Assembly: GCF_014652855.1 (NCBI RefSeq)
Contig: NZ_BMZP01000005.1
Location: 115,555 to 179,554 of the forward strand
DNA length: 64,000 bases
Direction: 5' to 3'
DNA from: Novosphingobium pokkalii
Lineage (GTDB): Bacteria; Pseudomonadota; Alphaproteobacteria; Sphingomonadales; Sphingomonadaceae
The stretch's first letter is position 1. Each line of letters starts with the position of its first letter. Under the pieces are notes generated by a model. It saw nothing but the letters and a program-made list of their open reading frames with translations, was not told where the DNA came from and ran no database searches. This document shows positions 8,352 through 18,204 of the stretch, piece after piece. Position numbers and translations under genes: made by a program.

Positions 8352-9925
8352 CAGTCGCGCGGCCGCGCGCTGCGCGGCGCTTCGGCACTGGCCGAGCCGA
8401 ACTTTGCCATGTCGGCCCAGTGCGGCCAGGGAATCACCGCAGGCTGCTCGCCCAGCAGGACCAGGCGCGGGCGCCGGGAATCGAGCGCAGGCCATGGCCC
8501 GATCGGCGCGCTTTGCGGCACGCCGCTGCGGGCAAAGGCGAGCAGGGCACCGGCCATGGTGTCTTCCAGCGCCTGGTCCACCGGCTGCCACGCGCGGGTC
8601 TGGCGGAACATGTTCAGCGCCGGGCGGGTGCGCAGCCAATAGGGCACGTCGCCGGTGTGGTAGGCTCCCACCGTGGCCGGATCGTGATCGGAAAAGACCA
8701 CGCCGGGCACATAGGGCTGGCGACGCGCGAAGAGATAGGCATAGACCGGCTGTGTGCCGAAGCGGCGCTGCGCCGCCGCCCAATCGGCCATCTGCCGCCC
8801 CACCGTGGCATCGCGGGCAATGTCTGCCGCCGCGCGCGCCGGATCGCTGCCGGCATAGGCCGCCAGGATGGCATCGGCCGCCGCGCCAAAGCGCGCAGTG
8901 ACGGCCGCTTTCAGCTCCTGCGGCGTGGTCACCGGCCCCAGCGGGCGGAAGCTTTCATCGCGGGTATAACCGATCAACACCGGCACATCGTTCTGCGCGT
9001 GGGCGGCAAAGACCTCTTCCGCGCTGCCGGTGACCACCTGGCCATCGCGCACGATCGGCGCGCGTGGCGTGGTGGCGGCCACGATGCGGTCGCCGGGCAG
9101 GCTGCGCATCTCGGCCAGCGAGGCTGCGCCCAGTTCCTTTTGCAGGGCCAGCCCCTGCGCTTCGCCCTGCACCAGCGGCGCCGGGCCGAGCATGCCGCCA
9201 AACGGACTGCCGCTCATCGCCACGGCGCGGGCGAACAGGCCGCGCGCCATCGGGCTCAGTTGCAGCAACGCGACCGACATCGCGCCGGCCGACTGGCCCA
9301 CGATCGTCACGTTGTCGGGATCGCCGCCGAACCGCGCGATGTTGCGCTTGACCCATTGCAGCGCGGCGATCTGGTCCATCAGACCATAATTGCCCGAGCC
9401 ATGGCCGCTTTCGGCCGAAAGCGCGGGATGGGCGAGGAAGCCGAGCGCGCCGACGCGATAGGCGATGTTGACCCGCACCACCCCTTCGCGCGCCAGCGGC
9501 TCGCCCGAATAGTTGGCCATGGAGGCCGAGCCGATGTTGAACCCGCCGCCATAGATCCACACCACCACTGGGGCCTTGGCCGCCTTGGCCGGCGCCCAGA
9601 TGTTGAGGTAGAGGCAGTCCTCGCTGGTCGCTTCGTTGCCGAAATAGTGGTTCTGCAACGATCCACGCAGCGGTTGCAGGCATTCGGGCGCAAAGCGATC
9701 GGCATGGAGCGTGCCCTGCCAAGGCACGACGGGCTGTGGTGGTTTCCAGCGCAAGTCGCGCAGCGGCGGCGCGGCAAAGGGCACGCCCAGCCAGGCAACC
9801 ACCCCCGATGGCAGGGTGGTGCCCTCCACCTGCCCGCCATCGACGGCGATCGGTTCGGCTTGCGCCGGGGCGGCAAGCCCTGCCCCCAGCCCGAGCGCCA
9901 GCGCGGCCAGCAGACGCCCGATCAT
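8351..9925 (-). CDS. Secreted type-B carboxylesterase
   Basis: 524 aa with a signal peptide ([19 protein letters not shown], then AQA). It is a carboxylesterase/para-nitrobenzyl esterase family alpha/beta hydrolase. It has [10 protein letters not shown], the oxyanion-hole YGGGFN, nucleophile GQSAGA (about 212), an acid in DESF (about 324) and a catalytic His in HTGDVPY (about 421). It should hydrolyse an ester in the periplasm or outside the cell. Beside a dehydroshikimate dehydratase and a second esterase, a hydroxycinnamoyl-quinate or similar plant ester is a reasonable inference. It overlaps both neighbours by a few bases. Confidence 0.9.
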   Translation of the reverse strand: MIGRLLAALALGLGAGLAAPAQAEPIAVDGGQVEGTTLPSGVVAWLGVPFAAPPLRDLRWKPPQPVVPWQGTLHADRFAPECLQPLRGSLQNHYFGNEATSEDCLYLNIWAPAKAAKAPVVVWIYGGGFNIGSASMANYSGEPLAREGVVRVNIAYRVGALGFLAHPALSAESGHGSGNYGLMDQIAALQWVKRNIARFGGDPDNVTIVGQSAGAMSVALLQLSPMARGLFARAVAMSGSPFGGMLGPAPLVQGEAQGLALQKELGAASLAEMRSLPGDRIVAATTPRAPIVRDGQVVTGSAEEVFAAHAQNDVPVLIGYTRDESFRPLGPVTTPQELKAAVTARFGAAADAILAAYAGSDPARAAADIARDATVGRQMADWAAAQRRFGTQPVYAYLFARRQPYVPGVVFSDHDPATVGAYHTGDVPYWLRTRPALNMFRQTRAWQPVDQALEDTMAGALLAFARSGVPQSAPIGPWPALDSRRPRLVLLGEQPAVIPWPHWADMAKFGSASAEAPRSARPRD

Positions 9926-10902
9926 TTGCCCTTGCCGGCCGGTGCCGGAACCTTGAGCACGCGGTGGAAGAAATCGAACGTGGCGTTGAGCGCCTGCATC
10001 GAGGCCGCGTGGGTTTCCGCCGCGCTGCGCCCGATGAAGCTGTGATCGACATGGGGGATATAGATCGCCTGCACCGGAACGCCGGCGGCCTTGAGCGCGG
10101 CCTCGCCCAGATGCGATTGCGCCACCGGCACGGTCTTGTCTTCCTCGCCATGGATCAGCAGGAACGGCGGGTCCTTGGCGTCGATATAGGTCACCGGGCT
10201 GACGCTGCGGATCTTGTCGGCGCTGCATGGCCCGTCACAGCCCAGCAGCCGGGCGCCGGCCGAATTGCCATCGGGCGTGGCGTTCATCCCGGCAAAGTCA
10301 TAGACGCCGTACCACGTCACCGCGCCCTGCACGCAGGTATCCGCGCCCGCAGCGGGATCGAGCGTGGTGTTGCGGCAGGTGAGCGCGGTCAGGGCCGTCA
10401 GGTGTCCGCCGGCCGAACCACCCCACAGCGCAACCCGCGCCGGATCGATGGCATATTGCGTGGCATGCCCGCGCAAGAAGCGCAGCGCGGCATTGGCATC
10501 CTGCACCTGTGCGGGAAAGCGCGCTTCGCCCGACAGGCGATATTCCAGGCTCGCCACGGTAAAGCCTTCGGCGGCCAGCGCGGCCAGAACATTGGGCCAA
10601 TCGGCAAAGGCGCCGGAATGGCGGGTGTGGCCGGCCATCCAGCCACCGCCGTGGATATAGAGCACCAGCGGATGCGGCCCCTTGCCCGCCGGCACATAGA
10701 TATCCAGCGCCTGCGGGCGATAGCCAGGCAACTGCTGATAGGTCACGTCGCGCCAGGCCTTCACCCCGCCGGGAAAGGCCACCGGCACCTGGGGAAAGCG
10801 ATCGGCCAGCACCGGCTTGGCCTCGGTGGGAAAATCACGGGCGTGCAGCGGCGTTGCGGCCAGCGCAGCCAGGCTCAGCGCAGCGGTCAGGCGTGCGAAC
10901 AT
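9922..10902 (-). CDS. Secreted alpha/beta hydrolase, HSL/feruloyl-esterase-like
   Basis: 326 aa with a signal peptide ([21 protein letters not shown]). It has the HGGGW oxyanion motif (about 86), nucleophile GGSAGG (about 160), an acid in HGEEDKTVP (about 254) and His in HVDHSF (about 284), so the triad is complete. The start at 10902 was chosen over one five codons upstream because GGAGAGAG lies about 5 bases before it. Such enzymes often cleave acyl or aromatic esters. Together with the next esterase it could release quinate or shikimate from plant esters for the dehydratase encoded just upstream. Confidence 0.85.
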   Translation of the reverse strand: MFARLTAALSLAALAATPLHARDFPTEAKPVLADRFPQVPVAFPGGVKAWRDVTYQQLPGYRPQALDIYVPAGKGPHPLVLYIHGGGWMAGHTRHSGAFADWPNVLAALAAEGFTVASLEYRLSGEARFPAQVQDANAALRFLRGHATQYAIDPARVALWGGSAGGHLTALTALTCRNTTLDPAAGADTCVQGAVTWYGVYDFAGMNATPDGNSAGARLLGCDGPCSADKIRSVSPVTYIDAKDPPFLLIHGEEDKTVPVAQSHLGEAALKAAGVPVQAIYIPHVDHSFIGRSAAETHAASMQALNATFDFFHRVLKVPAPAGKGK

Positions 10903-10957
10903 CAGGTCTCTCTCCATGGCTTGTTATGATTGTTGACGGCCGGGATGCCCCGGCGGT

Positions 10958-12841
10958 TCAGTCGGGAAAGTCGGGCTTGTGGCGCGCTTGCGCGGCCAGG
11001 CGGATCGGGGCGTTGATCGCGCCATATCCGGCATAGCCCCGCCGCTCGACCACTTCGAAGAACACGCGGCGGGCAAAGGCGCGGCTGTAGAACTGGAGGT
11101 ATTCGGCCTCGCCGTCGCGGTCATAGAGAATGTCGCGCGCGGCCATTGCATCGATCAGGTCGGGCTCCAGGCCCCAGCGCGCTTCCAGATCGTCGAAGTA
11201 GTTGCGCGGGATTTCCAGGCGCGGCAGCCCTTGGGCATGGGCGGCATCGGCCACGGCCATGATATCGTCGGTGGCAAAGGCGATATGCTGCACCCCGGCC
11301 CCGAAATAGTTCTGGATGAAGCGCGAGGTCAGCGATTGCGCGGCGAGCGAGCCGTTGAGCGTGAAGCGCACCGAGCGATCGGCGTTTTCCACCGCCTGGC
11401 TCTGGATCAGGCCCATGGGATCGGCAATGTCGAGTTGCGGGGTCTTCTCCACGTCGAACAGCGCGACGTAGAACAGCAGCCAGCTCAGGAACTCCTCGTA
11501 TTGCATGGTCTGCGCCACGTGGTCGATGCGCAGGCGGGGGCCGGGCGCGGGATTTTCCAGGGCATGGGGAAACTCGTGCGCCCACATCGCTGCGCGGGTG
11601 GCCGCATCGACGAAGTAGATCAGGCTGCCGCCCACCCCGCGCACGCTGGGAATCGGCCATTCGTCGGGCGCCAGCGCCTGCTGGAAGCGCGGCACGCGCA
11701 GGAAATCGGCCCGCGCCAGGGCGCCGGGCACATCGTCCACCGCCAGCCCGAGCGCGCAGACCGAGGCGCCGTGGACCACGTCGAAACTGTGCGCCAGGCC
11801 TTCGGGCTCGCAGTTGATGACGATGTTGACCGGGTCTTCCACACCTTGTGTCCAGCGCGTGACATCCTTGCTGCGATGGCGCGCGGTGGGGCGAAAGCCC
11901 AGCGGGCGGAGCATGGCGGCGAGGTTTTCGGCCTCTTCGTGGCTGGCGGCGAATTCGATGAATTCCACTCCGCTGGTCTTCACGCGCGGCGGCAGCGCGG
12001 CGGCCGAGGGAGAAGGCCGCGTGATCCCGCCCTCCATCAGGCGCAGGGCGCGATAGCCATCGAGCGCCACGCCGCTGGCCGATCCGGCGCGGAAGCGGTC
12101 GTTGAAGATTTCCAGGCTCCAATAGCCCTGATAGCCGATCTTGCGGATCGCGCCGGCCCAATCGTCCAGCGGGAAATCGCCCTGCCCGGGCATGGAGCGA
12201 AAATGGCGGCTCCAGCCCAAGTGGTCCATGTCGAGCATCGGGGCATCGGCCACCTGCACGATGAACAGCTTGTCGGCGCGGATATCGCCGATGCTGGACG
12301 AGGGAATCTTGCGCGAAAGCGAGTGAAACGAATCGAGCACCAGCCCCAGCGCGGGATGATCGGCATCGCGCACGATGCCCCAGGCTTCGCGGTGATCGTG
12401 GACATGGCGGCCCCAGGCCAGCGCTTCATAGCCCAGGCGCAGGCCGCGCGCGGCGGCCCGCTCGGCCGCTTCGGTGAGGTCGGCAATCGTGCGTTCGCGA
12501 TCGCAATCGGCGAGCGGCGAGCAACTGGAGCAGACCAGCAACAGATCGGTGCCCAGTTCCTGCATCACGTCGAACTTGCGCTCAAGCCGGTCGAACGCGC
12601 GGGCGCGCTGCGGCTCGGGCAGGCCGTCGAGGTCGCGGAACGGCTGGAACATCGTGCAGGCCAGGCCAAGGTCTTGCATCATCGCGGCAATTTCGCGCGC
12701 AGAGAGATGCGTGGAGAGCAGGTCGTTCTCGAAAATCTCCGCCCCGTCGTACCCGGCATCGGCGATCGCGCGCAGCTTGGCGTCGAGCGTGCCCGAGATC
12801 GAGACAGTGGCGATGGAGGTCTTGAACGCGGGATTGGTCAT
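10958..12841 (-). CDS. quiC: 3-Dehydroshikimate dehydratase fused to an HPPD-like domain
   Basis: 627 aa. The N-terminal half is a xylose-isomerase-like TIM barrel with metal ligands visible as Glu in GYEALAW, Asp in LVLDSFH, Gln in VQVAD and Glu in SLEIF. This is the dehydratase that turns 3-dehydroshikimate into protocatechuate. The C-terminal half is 4-hydroxyphenylpyruvate-dioxygenase-like and keeps a 2-His-1-Glu set (LRIDHVAQ, VQHIAFA, FFEVVERRG). This two-domain form is known from Pseudomonas QuiC1-type enzymes. The start at 12841 (MTNPAFKTS) fits the family. No good ribosome site is visible. It heads the esterase operon and faces the TetR gene across a shared operator. Confidence 0.9.
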   Translation of the reverse strand: MTNPAFKTSIATVSISGTLDAKLRAIADAGYDGAEIFENDLLSTHLSAREIAAMMQDLGLACTMFQPFRDLDGLPEPQRARAFDRLERKFDVMQELGTDLLLVCSSCSPLADCDRERTIADLTEAAERAAARGLRLGYEALAWGRHVHDHREAWGIVRDADHPALGLVLDSFHSLSRKIPSSSIGDIRADKLFIVQVADAPMLDMDHLGWSRHFRSMPGQGDFPLDDWAGAIRKIGYQGYWSLEIFNDRFRAGSASGVALDGYRALRLMEGGITRPSPSAAALPPRVKTSGVEFIEFAASHEEAENLAAMLRPLGFRPTARHRSKDVTRWTQGVEDPVNIVINCEPEGLAHSFDVVHGASVCALGLAVDDVPGALARADFLRVPRFQQALAPDEWPIPSVRGVGGSLIYFVDAATRAAMWAHEFPHALENPAPGPRLRIDHVAQTMQYEEFLSWLLFYVALFDVEKTPQLDIADPMGLIQSQAVENADRSVRFTLNGSLAAQSLTSRFIQNYFGAGVQHIAFATDDIMAVADAAHAQGLPRLEIPRNYFDDLEARWGLEPDLIDAMAARDILYDRDGEAEYLQFYSRAFARRVFFEVVERRGYAGYGAINAPIRLAAQARHKPDFPD

Positions 12842-12922
12842 GGCCGTCTGCCGATTGTTGCCTTTGGTTTCCTGCCCCGGAGGGAGGCCTATCACGGGCC
12901 GATGCTTGACAAAAGCAAAATT

Positions 12923-12942
12923 GTTAGGGACTAGTTCGTTAC
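12923..12942. promoter_or_regulatory. Putative TetR operator 1
   Basis: This 20-bp imperfect inverted repeat is centred on ACT|AGT, with seven of ten positions symmetric. The right arm AGTTCGTTAC is nearly identical to AGTTCGTAAC of operator 2 at 15111-15130. It lies between the dehydratase and tetR genes, where a local TetR repressor would act on both. Confidence 0.65.
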
Positions 12943-13104
12943 ATTAATTCGACACGCAAGGACAGGGCAGGCCGGCACAAGCGCGGGCCAAAGCCTTGCA
13001 ACGAGGGACAGGTGCGGCAAGGAAGGGCAGACGGCGCAGCAAAGGCAGCGCCCGCAGCGATGCGGGGCCAGCCCCGCTTGCGCCCGATTGCCCAGGAGAG
13101 TCCC

Positions 13105-13806
13105 TTGCCCAAAGCGAATTCCGTGCCCGAAGACGCTTCCGAACCTGATGCAACGCCCGGAGCGGCGCCGGCCAAGGCGCCGCGCCGGTCGCGCGCCGAA
13201 ACGCGCGAGGCCGCGATCAACCAGATCGTGGACATCGCCACCCAGGAATTCGTGGAAAAGGGGCTGGCCGGGGCGCGCATCGACGAGATCGCGGGCAAGG
13301 CCACCAAGCGCAAGATCTATTACTATTTCGACGGCAAGGAAGAACTCTACCGCGCCGTGCTGGAACGCGCCTATCGCCAGGTGCGCGACAGCGAGGCGCA
13401 AGTGGACATCACCAGCGGCACTGCCCCGGAAGCGCTGCGCCGCCTGATCGAGCATGACGTGCACTATCATGCGCGTCATCCCGAACTGGTGCGCCTGGTG
13501 ATGAACGAGAACATCCACCGCGCCCAGCATCTCAAGCAGATTGCCGACCTGCCCGATCGCAACCACAGCGTGATCGAAATCCTGCGCCGCCTGCTCGCGC
13601 GGGGCGAGGCCGAAGGCAGTTTCCGCCCCGGGATCGATCCGGTGGATCTGCATCTCAACATGACGGCGCTGGCGTTCTACAACGTTTCCAACCAGTTCAC
13701 CTTTGCCCACAATTTCGGCGTGGACATGACCAGCGACAGCGCGCTGGCCCGCCGGGCAAGCCAGGTGGCAGACATCATCATTGCCTGGGTGACACGCCGG
13801 GACTGA
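13105..13806 (+). CDS. TetR-family regulator of the quinate/shikimate locus
   Basis: 233 aa from a TTG start. The TTG at 13105 is chosen because AGGAGAG sits 4 bases upstream; an in-frame ATG at 13012 lacks such a site. After a disordered Ala/Pro-rich N-terminus comes a TetR helix-turn-helix (about residues 37-85, with GLAGARIDEIAGKA and KIYYYFDGKEELY) and an alpha-helical ligand domain with HARHPELVRLVMNENI, a pattern of TetR_C regulators of aromatic pathways. It lies divergent from the dehydratase operon and just before the transporter, and two related operators mark its probable targets. The ligand may be a pathway intermediate such as shikimate or protocatechuate. Confidence 0.88.
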   Translation: MPKANSVPEDASEPDATPGAAPAKAPRRSRAETREAAINQIVDIATQEFVEKGLAGARIDEIAGKATKRKIYYYFDGKEELYRAVLERAYRQVRDSEAQVDITSGTAPEALRRLIEHDVHYHARHPELVRLVMNENIHRAQHLKQIADLPDRNHSVIEILRRLLARGEAEGSFRPGIDPVDLHLNMTALAFYNVSNQFTFAHNFGVDMTSDSALARRASQVADIIIAWVTRRD

Positions 13807-13880
13807 ACGCCGGGCGCGACGCTTGCCGCCGCGCCGGCCTTTCCCGCAAGCACCCGGCGCAGGCGGGAGAGAGACAAGGC

Positions 13881-15107
13881 ATGGCCACCCCCATTACAGC
13901 AAGCGCCGGCACGAGCCCGGCGCAATGGACCCGCACGGGCCTGGCCATCGTGGCCCTGTGCTTTGCCATCAACATGGCCGATGGCATCGACGTGACGATC
14001 CTGTCGTTCATCGCCCCCCGGCTTCAGGCAGACTGGGGCATCGGCGCCGATACCATGGGCCTGCTGTTCGGCGCCGGCCTGGTCGGCATGGCGATCGGCG
14101 GCATGGGCATCGCGCCGCTGGCCGACCGGCTGGGGCGCCGCCGCATCATCCTGGCCGCCCTTGCCCTGATGTCGGCCGGCATGGTGGCCAGCGGCTTCGC
14201 CACCTCGGTGCCGATGCTCTATGGCCTGCGCGTGGTCGTCGGCATGGGCATCGGCACGGTGCTGGCCGCGATGGCCGCCTTGGCCGCCGAATCCGCCCCG
14301 GCCGCGCAACGCAACCTGGCCGTGGGCATTGTCCAGGCCGGCTATCCCTTTGCCGCCGTGTTCACCGCGATCCTGACCGCCCATCTCCTGCCAGTGTGGG
14401 GCTGGCACCGCCTGCTGCTTGCCGCCGGGGGCCTGACCGTGGTGCTGTTTCCCGCCGCGATGGCCATCCTGCCGCTAGGCGTTGCCACGCCGAGCGGGGC
14501 GAGCGAGGCGGGCCGCATCGGTGATCTGCTGTCTCCCACGTTTCGCGCCCGCACCCTGGCGCTGTGGGCGGCGGTGTTCTGCGGGCTGATGGTGCTCTAT
14601 TTCATCGTGAGCTGGATCACCAAGCTTTCGATCCAGGCGGGCCTTTCGGAGACCGACGGCATCTATGCCGGCGCGCTCTACAACTTCGGCGCCTTCATCG
14701 GCACGGCGGGGATGAGCGTGCTAGCCGTGCGCGTGCCGCTCGGCCGGCTGGTGCCGGGCATGCTGGTGGGCGCCGGGATTGCCATGCTGGTGTTCGGATC
14801 GGTGGCGATGCCGGTGGCGGCCACGCTGGCCCTGGCCTTTGCCATCGGGGTGCTGTTGCAGGGCGGCTACAACGGCGTGTGGCCGCTGGCCGCCTCGGTC
14901 TATCCGGCGCGCATGCGCGCCACCGGGGTGGGCTGGGCGATTGGCCTGGGCCGCGCCGGCGCGGTGATCGGGCCAATGCTCGGCGGCTGGCTGATGGCCG
15001 CCAAGGCTCCGTTGCCGCTGCTGTTTGCCGCCTATTGCGTGCCGCTGCTGGCCTGCGCTGCCGCCGCGTTCGCGGTCGACAGACTATCTCGGCGTGTTTC
15101 GGAATAA
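13881..15107 (+). CDS. MFS transporter, aromatic-acid:H+ symporter type
   Basis: 408 aa, about 12 membrane spans. NMADGIDVTI in the first span carries the DG-D motif of the AAHS family (PcaK, shikimate and related aromatic/hydroaromatic acid carriers). The loop motif LADRLGRRR follows span 2. It should import the acid released by the esterases (quinate, shikimate or a hydroxybenzoate) across the inner membrane by proton symport. GGAGAGAG lies about 8 bases before the start. It sits 75 bases after tetR and before the operator and TonB receptor. Confidence 0.88.
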   Translation: MATPITASAGTSPAQWTRTGLAIVALCFAINMADGIDVTILSFIAPRLQADWGIGADTMGLLFGAGLVGMAIGGMGIAPLADRLGRRRIILAALALMSAGMVASGFATSVPMLYGLRVVVGMGIGTVLAAMAALAAESAPAAQRNLAVGIVQAGYPFAAVFTAILTAHLLPVWGWHRLLLAAGGLTVVLFPAAMAILPLGVATPSGASEAGRIGDLLSPTFRARTLALWAAVFCGLMVLYFIVSWITKLSIQAGLSETDGIYAGALYNFGAFIGTAGMSVLAVRVPLGRLVPGMLVGAGIAMLVFGSVAMPVAATLALAFAIGVLLQGGYNGVWPLAASVYPARMRATGVGWAIGLGRAGAVIGPMLGGWLMAAKAPLPLLFAAYCVPLLACAAAAFAVDRLSRRVSE

Positions 15108-15108
15108 T

Positions 15109-15136
15109 TTGACAGGAACTAGTTCGTAACATAAAT
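15109..15136 (+). promoter_or_regulatory. Promoter with embedded TetR operator 2
   Basis: TTGACA (15109-15114) and ATAAAT (15131-15136) are 16 bases apart and form a good sigma-70 promoter for the TonB receptor. A 20-bp imperfect inverted repeat (15111-15130, ACT|AGT centre) fills the spacer and overlaps the -35 box, so a bound repressor would block polymerase. It is the partner of operator 1 at 12923-12942. Confidence 0.7.
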
Positions 15137-15183
15137 GAGTCGTCGGAAGGCGAAACGGCAAACGTTCGCCAGGGAGGATGACC

Positions 15184-18132
15184 ATGCGTTTGGAAGGCAC
15201 CCGTCTCGTGCTGTCCGCGTCTGCGCTGAGCGTGGCCGTGGCTCTTGCAACCCCGGCATTGGCGCAAGCAGCGCCCCAGGCGGACAGTCCGCCGGCAGCC
15301 GAACCGGCCCAGCCGGACGTCAAGGAAATCGTGGTGACCGGCTCGCTGATCCAGCGGCCCAACAACACCGCCGTCAGCCCGATCGTCTCGGTCAGCAACG
15401 AAGCGATCAAGGCCAGCGGCAACGTCAACCTGCAAGACGCGCTCAACCAGCTTCCCGGCTTCACCGCATCGGGCAACTCCGGCACCGGCGGCCAGGGCAC
15501 CGGCGGGCGCGCCTCGGTCAACCTCCATGGTCTTGGCCCCAACCGCAACCTCGTGCTGCTCGATGGCAAGCGCCTGCCGCTGTCCGACATTTCCGGCACG
15601 GTCGATACCAACATCATCCCGGAATCGATCATCGGCGGCGTCGACGTGATCACCGGCGGCGCTTCGGCGGTCTATGGCTCCGACGCCATGTCCGGCGTGG
15701 TCAACTTCAAGACCCTGCGCAGCTTCGACGGCGTCAAGGCCGATGTGCAGAACACGATCAGCGAAAAGGGCGATGCCTTCAAGTTCTCCGGCTCGATCGC
15801 GTTCGGCAGCAGCTTTGCCCAGGATCGCGGCCATGTGATCGCGGCCTTCAGCTATACCGACCAGGATCCGCTGAACGGCAGCAAGCGCAGCTTCTTTTCC
15901 GACAAGACGCCCTCGTCCTACATCGGCACCGGCACCTTCGTGCCCAACGCCACCAATGCGCCCAACGCGGCCGTGGTGCAGTCGGTGTTCGGCAGCTATG
16001 GCGTGACCAGCACGATCAATCCGCTGCTCAACCTGGGCTTCAACAACGACGGCACGCTGTTCGTGCAGACCGGCGCGGTCAACTACAAGGGCCAGACCAA
16101 CACCGGCGGCTATGCCATCGTCAACGGCAACGTGCGCATGCCGGTGGGCCAGCAGACCGATTTCCTGAACGGCCTCAAGCGCAAGACCGCCTTCGTCAAG
16201 GCGGACTATGACCTGACGCCCGACCTGACGCTCTATGGCCAGTTCCTGTTCGTCGATCTCAACGTCCACACCGCCAGCGGCGGCACGCTGACCCAGTTCG
16301 GCCAGCTCACCACCATCCCGGTGACCAACCCCTTCATCCCGCAGGACCTGCGCACGATCCTGGCCTCGCGCCCCAATCCCACGGCCAATTTCCTGTGGAA
16401 CGGGCGCTATGTCGGCCTGCCCTACAAGAGCTGGGACGAAGACTATACTGTCCAGCAGTACATGGCTGGCCTGAAAGGCAACATCGCGCCGGGCTGGACC
16501 TTCGACCTCTATGGTTCCTATGACCAGTCGGTCCACAACCAGACGATGCACAACGCGGTGGTCAAGAGCCGGGTGCAGACCCTGCTCAGCGCCGCCGATG
16601 GCGGGGCCTCGATCTGCCAGGGCGGCTTCAATCCGTTTGGCGATGCCAATGCGCGCAGCATCTCGGCCGCCTGCGCCGCCTATATGACCAAGGACGCGGT
16701 CAGCACCGAGCGCCTGGGCCAGACCCAGTTCCAGGGCCAGGTCAACGGCAAGCTGTTCGATCTCGGCGCCGGCCCGGCGCAGATCGCGCTCGTCGCCAGC
16801 TATCGCAAGAACACCTACAACTATCGGCCCGACAGCGATCTCCAGACCCAGAACCTGGAAGCCGTCACGGCCTCGCAGCCTGCGACGGGCCGCATCTCGG
16901 TCAAGGAACTGGCCGGCCAGATCGACATTCCGCTGGTCGCCGACAAGCCATTCATGCGCGAGTTGGGCATCGGCGCGGCGGCGCGCGTGTCCGACTATTC
17001 CACCACGGGTACGGTGACAAGCTACGAGGCCGACGCGCGCTGGCGCCCGACCGAGACGATCATGCTGCGCGGCAGCTATCAGCGTGCGGTGCGCGCGCCC
17101 AATATCGGCGAACTGTTCTCGCCGCAGCAGGGCACGCAGTTGGTGATCGGCACGCCGCCGGGCTCGCTGGGCGACCCATGCGACTATCGCTCCACCGCGC
17201 GTTCGGGCACCAATGGCGCGCAAGTCGCCGCGCTCTGCGTCGCGCAGGGTGTGCCGCAGGCCGCGATCGGCAGCTACACCTTCCCGACCACGGCCACGGG
17301 CCAGCTCGTTTCGGGCAATCTGGGCCTGCGCCCGGAACGCGCCGACACGTTCAACGCCGGCATTGTGTTCAACGCGCCGCGCGGCGGTGGGTTCTTCGGC
17401 GATTTCTCGTTCTCGGTCGATTACTACAACATCTCGATCAAGAACGTGATTTCCACCGTGCCGGGCCTCACCGTGCTGTCCAAGTGCTACAACCTGGATG
17501 GCAGCAATTCCACCTACTCCAACACCAACCCCTATTGCGCGCTGATCCAGCGTGACAGCAACGGCCAGTTGGTCAACGTGGTGACGCCTTACCTCAATCT
17601 TGGTGCGCTCAAGACCGATGGCGTGGAGATGCAGGTCAACTGGGCCACGCCGGCACGGTTCATCGGCAACACCGGCAAGATCTACGCCACCACCACGGTT
17701 GGCTGGCTCCATGCCTACAAGGTGCAGCTCCTGCCCGGCGGGGCAGAGCTGGACTATACCAACATCAGCAACGGCGCAGCCGGCCCCAGCTCGGTGCCAC
17801 CGCGCGCCACGCCGCGCTGGAAAGCGCTGACCACGCTGGGCTACCGCTCCGACGCCATGGGCATCGGCCTGCGCTGGCGCTTCCAGAGCGCGATGAAGGA
17901 CGCCAGCGCGGTGCTCACGCCCAGCAATGCCCAAGTCGGTGTCGCCGCCTACAATCTCTATGACCTGTTCGGCAACGTGAAGGTCGGCAAGATGTTCGAG
18001 CTGCGCGGCGGGGTGACCAACCTGCTCAATGCCAAGCTGCCCTATGTCGCCAGCTCGCAGAACGGCACGGACGTGGCGCTCTATGATCCCATCGGTCGCT
18101 CGTTCTATATCGGTGCGCGGGTTACCTTCTGA
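15184..18132 (+). CDS. TonB-dependent outer-membrane receptor
   Basis: 982 aa. It has a signal peptide (MRLEGTRLVLSASALSVAVA through ALAQA), a TonB box EIVVTG near residue 46, a plug domain (GLGPNRNLVLLDGKRLP, GGASAVYGSDAMSGVVNF) and a long beta barrel ending in YIGARVTF. The ATG at 15184 has AGGGAGG 6 bases upstream; the ATG two codons earlier touches that site and is less likely. It should take up a bulky substrate, here probably a plant phenolic or hydroaromatic ester. A repressor site overlaps its promoter. A 7-bp stem with loop (18148-18172) follows the stop but lacks a direct T-run, so some read-through to the next gene is possible. Confidence 0.93.
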   Translation: MRLEGTRLVLSASALSVAVALATPALAQAAPQADSPPAAEPAQPDVKEIVVTGSLIQRPNNTAVSPIVSVSNEAIKASGNVNLQDALNQLPGFTASGNSGTGGQGTGGRASVNLHGLGPNRNLVLLDGKRLPLSDISGTVDTNIIPESIIGGVDVITGGASAVYGSDAMSGVVNFKTLRSFDGVKADVQNTISEKGDAFKFSGSIAFGSSFAQDRGHVIAAFSYTDQDPLNGSKRSFFSDKTPSSYIGTGTFVPNATNAPNAAVVQSVFGSYGVTSTINPLLNLGFNNDGTLFVQTGAVNYKGQTNTGGYAIVNGNVRMPVGQQTDFLNGLKRKTAFVKADYDLTPDLTLYGQFLFVDLNVHTASGGTLTQFGQLTTIPVTNPFIPQDLRTILASRPNPTANFLWNGRYVGLPYKSWDEDYTVQQYMAGLKGNIAPGWTFDLYGSYDQSVHNQTMHNAVVKSRVQTLLSAADGGASICQGGFNPFGDANARSISAACAAYMTKDAVSTERLGQTQFQGQVNGKLFDLGAGPAQIALVASYRKNTYNYRPDSDLQTQNLEAVTASQPATGRISVKELAGQIDIPLVADKPFMRELGIGAAARVSDYSTTGTVTSYEADARWRPTETIMLRGSYQRAVRAPNIGELFSPQQGTQLVIGTPPGSLGDPCDYRSTARSGTNGAQVAALCVAQGVPQAAIGSYTFPTTATGQLVSGNLGLRPERADTFNAGIVFNAPRGGGFFGDFSFSVDYYNISIKNVISTVPGLTVLSKCYNLDGSNSTYSNTNPYCALIQRDSNGQLVNVVTPYLNLGALKTDGVEMQVNWATPARFIGNTGKIYATTTVGWLHAYKVQLLPGGAELDYTNISNGAAGPSSVPPRATPRWKALTTLGYRSDAMGIGLRWRFQSAMKDASAVLTPSNAQVGVAAYNLYDLFGNVKVGKMFELRGGVTNLLNAKLPYVASSQNGTDVALYDPIGRSFYIGARVTF

Positions 18133-18204
18133 TCCACCCTGCCCCGGCGCCCGCTTCCCTGCGAGGCGGGCGTCGGAGCCTTTTATGCAAAGACAAAGGT
18201 ACTG

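Noticed and set aside
12906..12911. TTGACA as a tetR promoter -35 box
   Set aside because: No reasonable -10 box lies 16 to 18 bases downstream on the plus strand, so it was not listed as a promoter.
14695..17934. A 1079-residue open frame opposite the MFS and TonB genes
   Set aside because: It crosses two well-defined genes on the other strand and has low-complexity composition with no recognisable motif or start signal.
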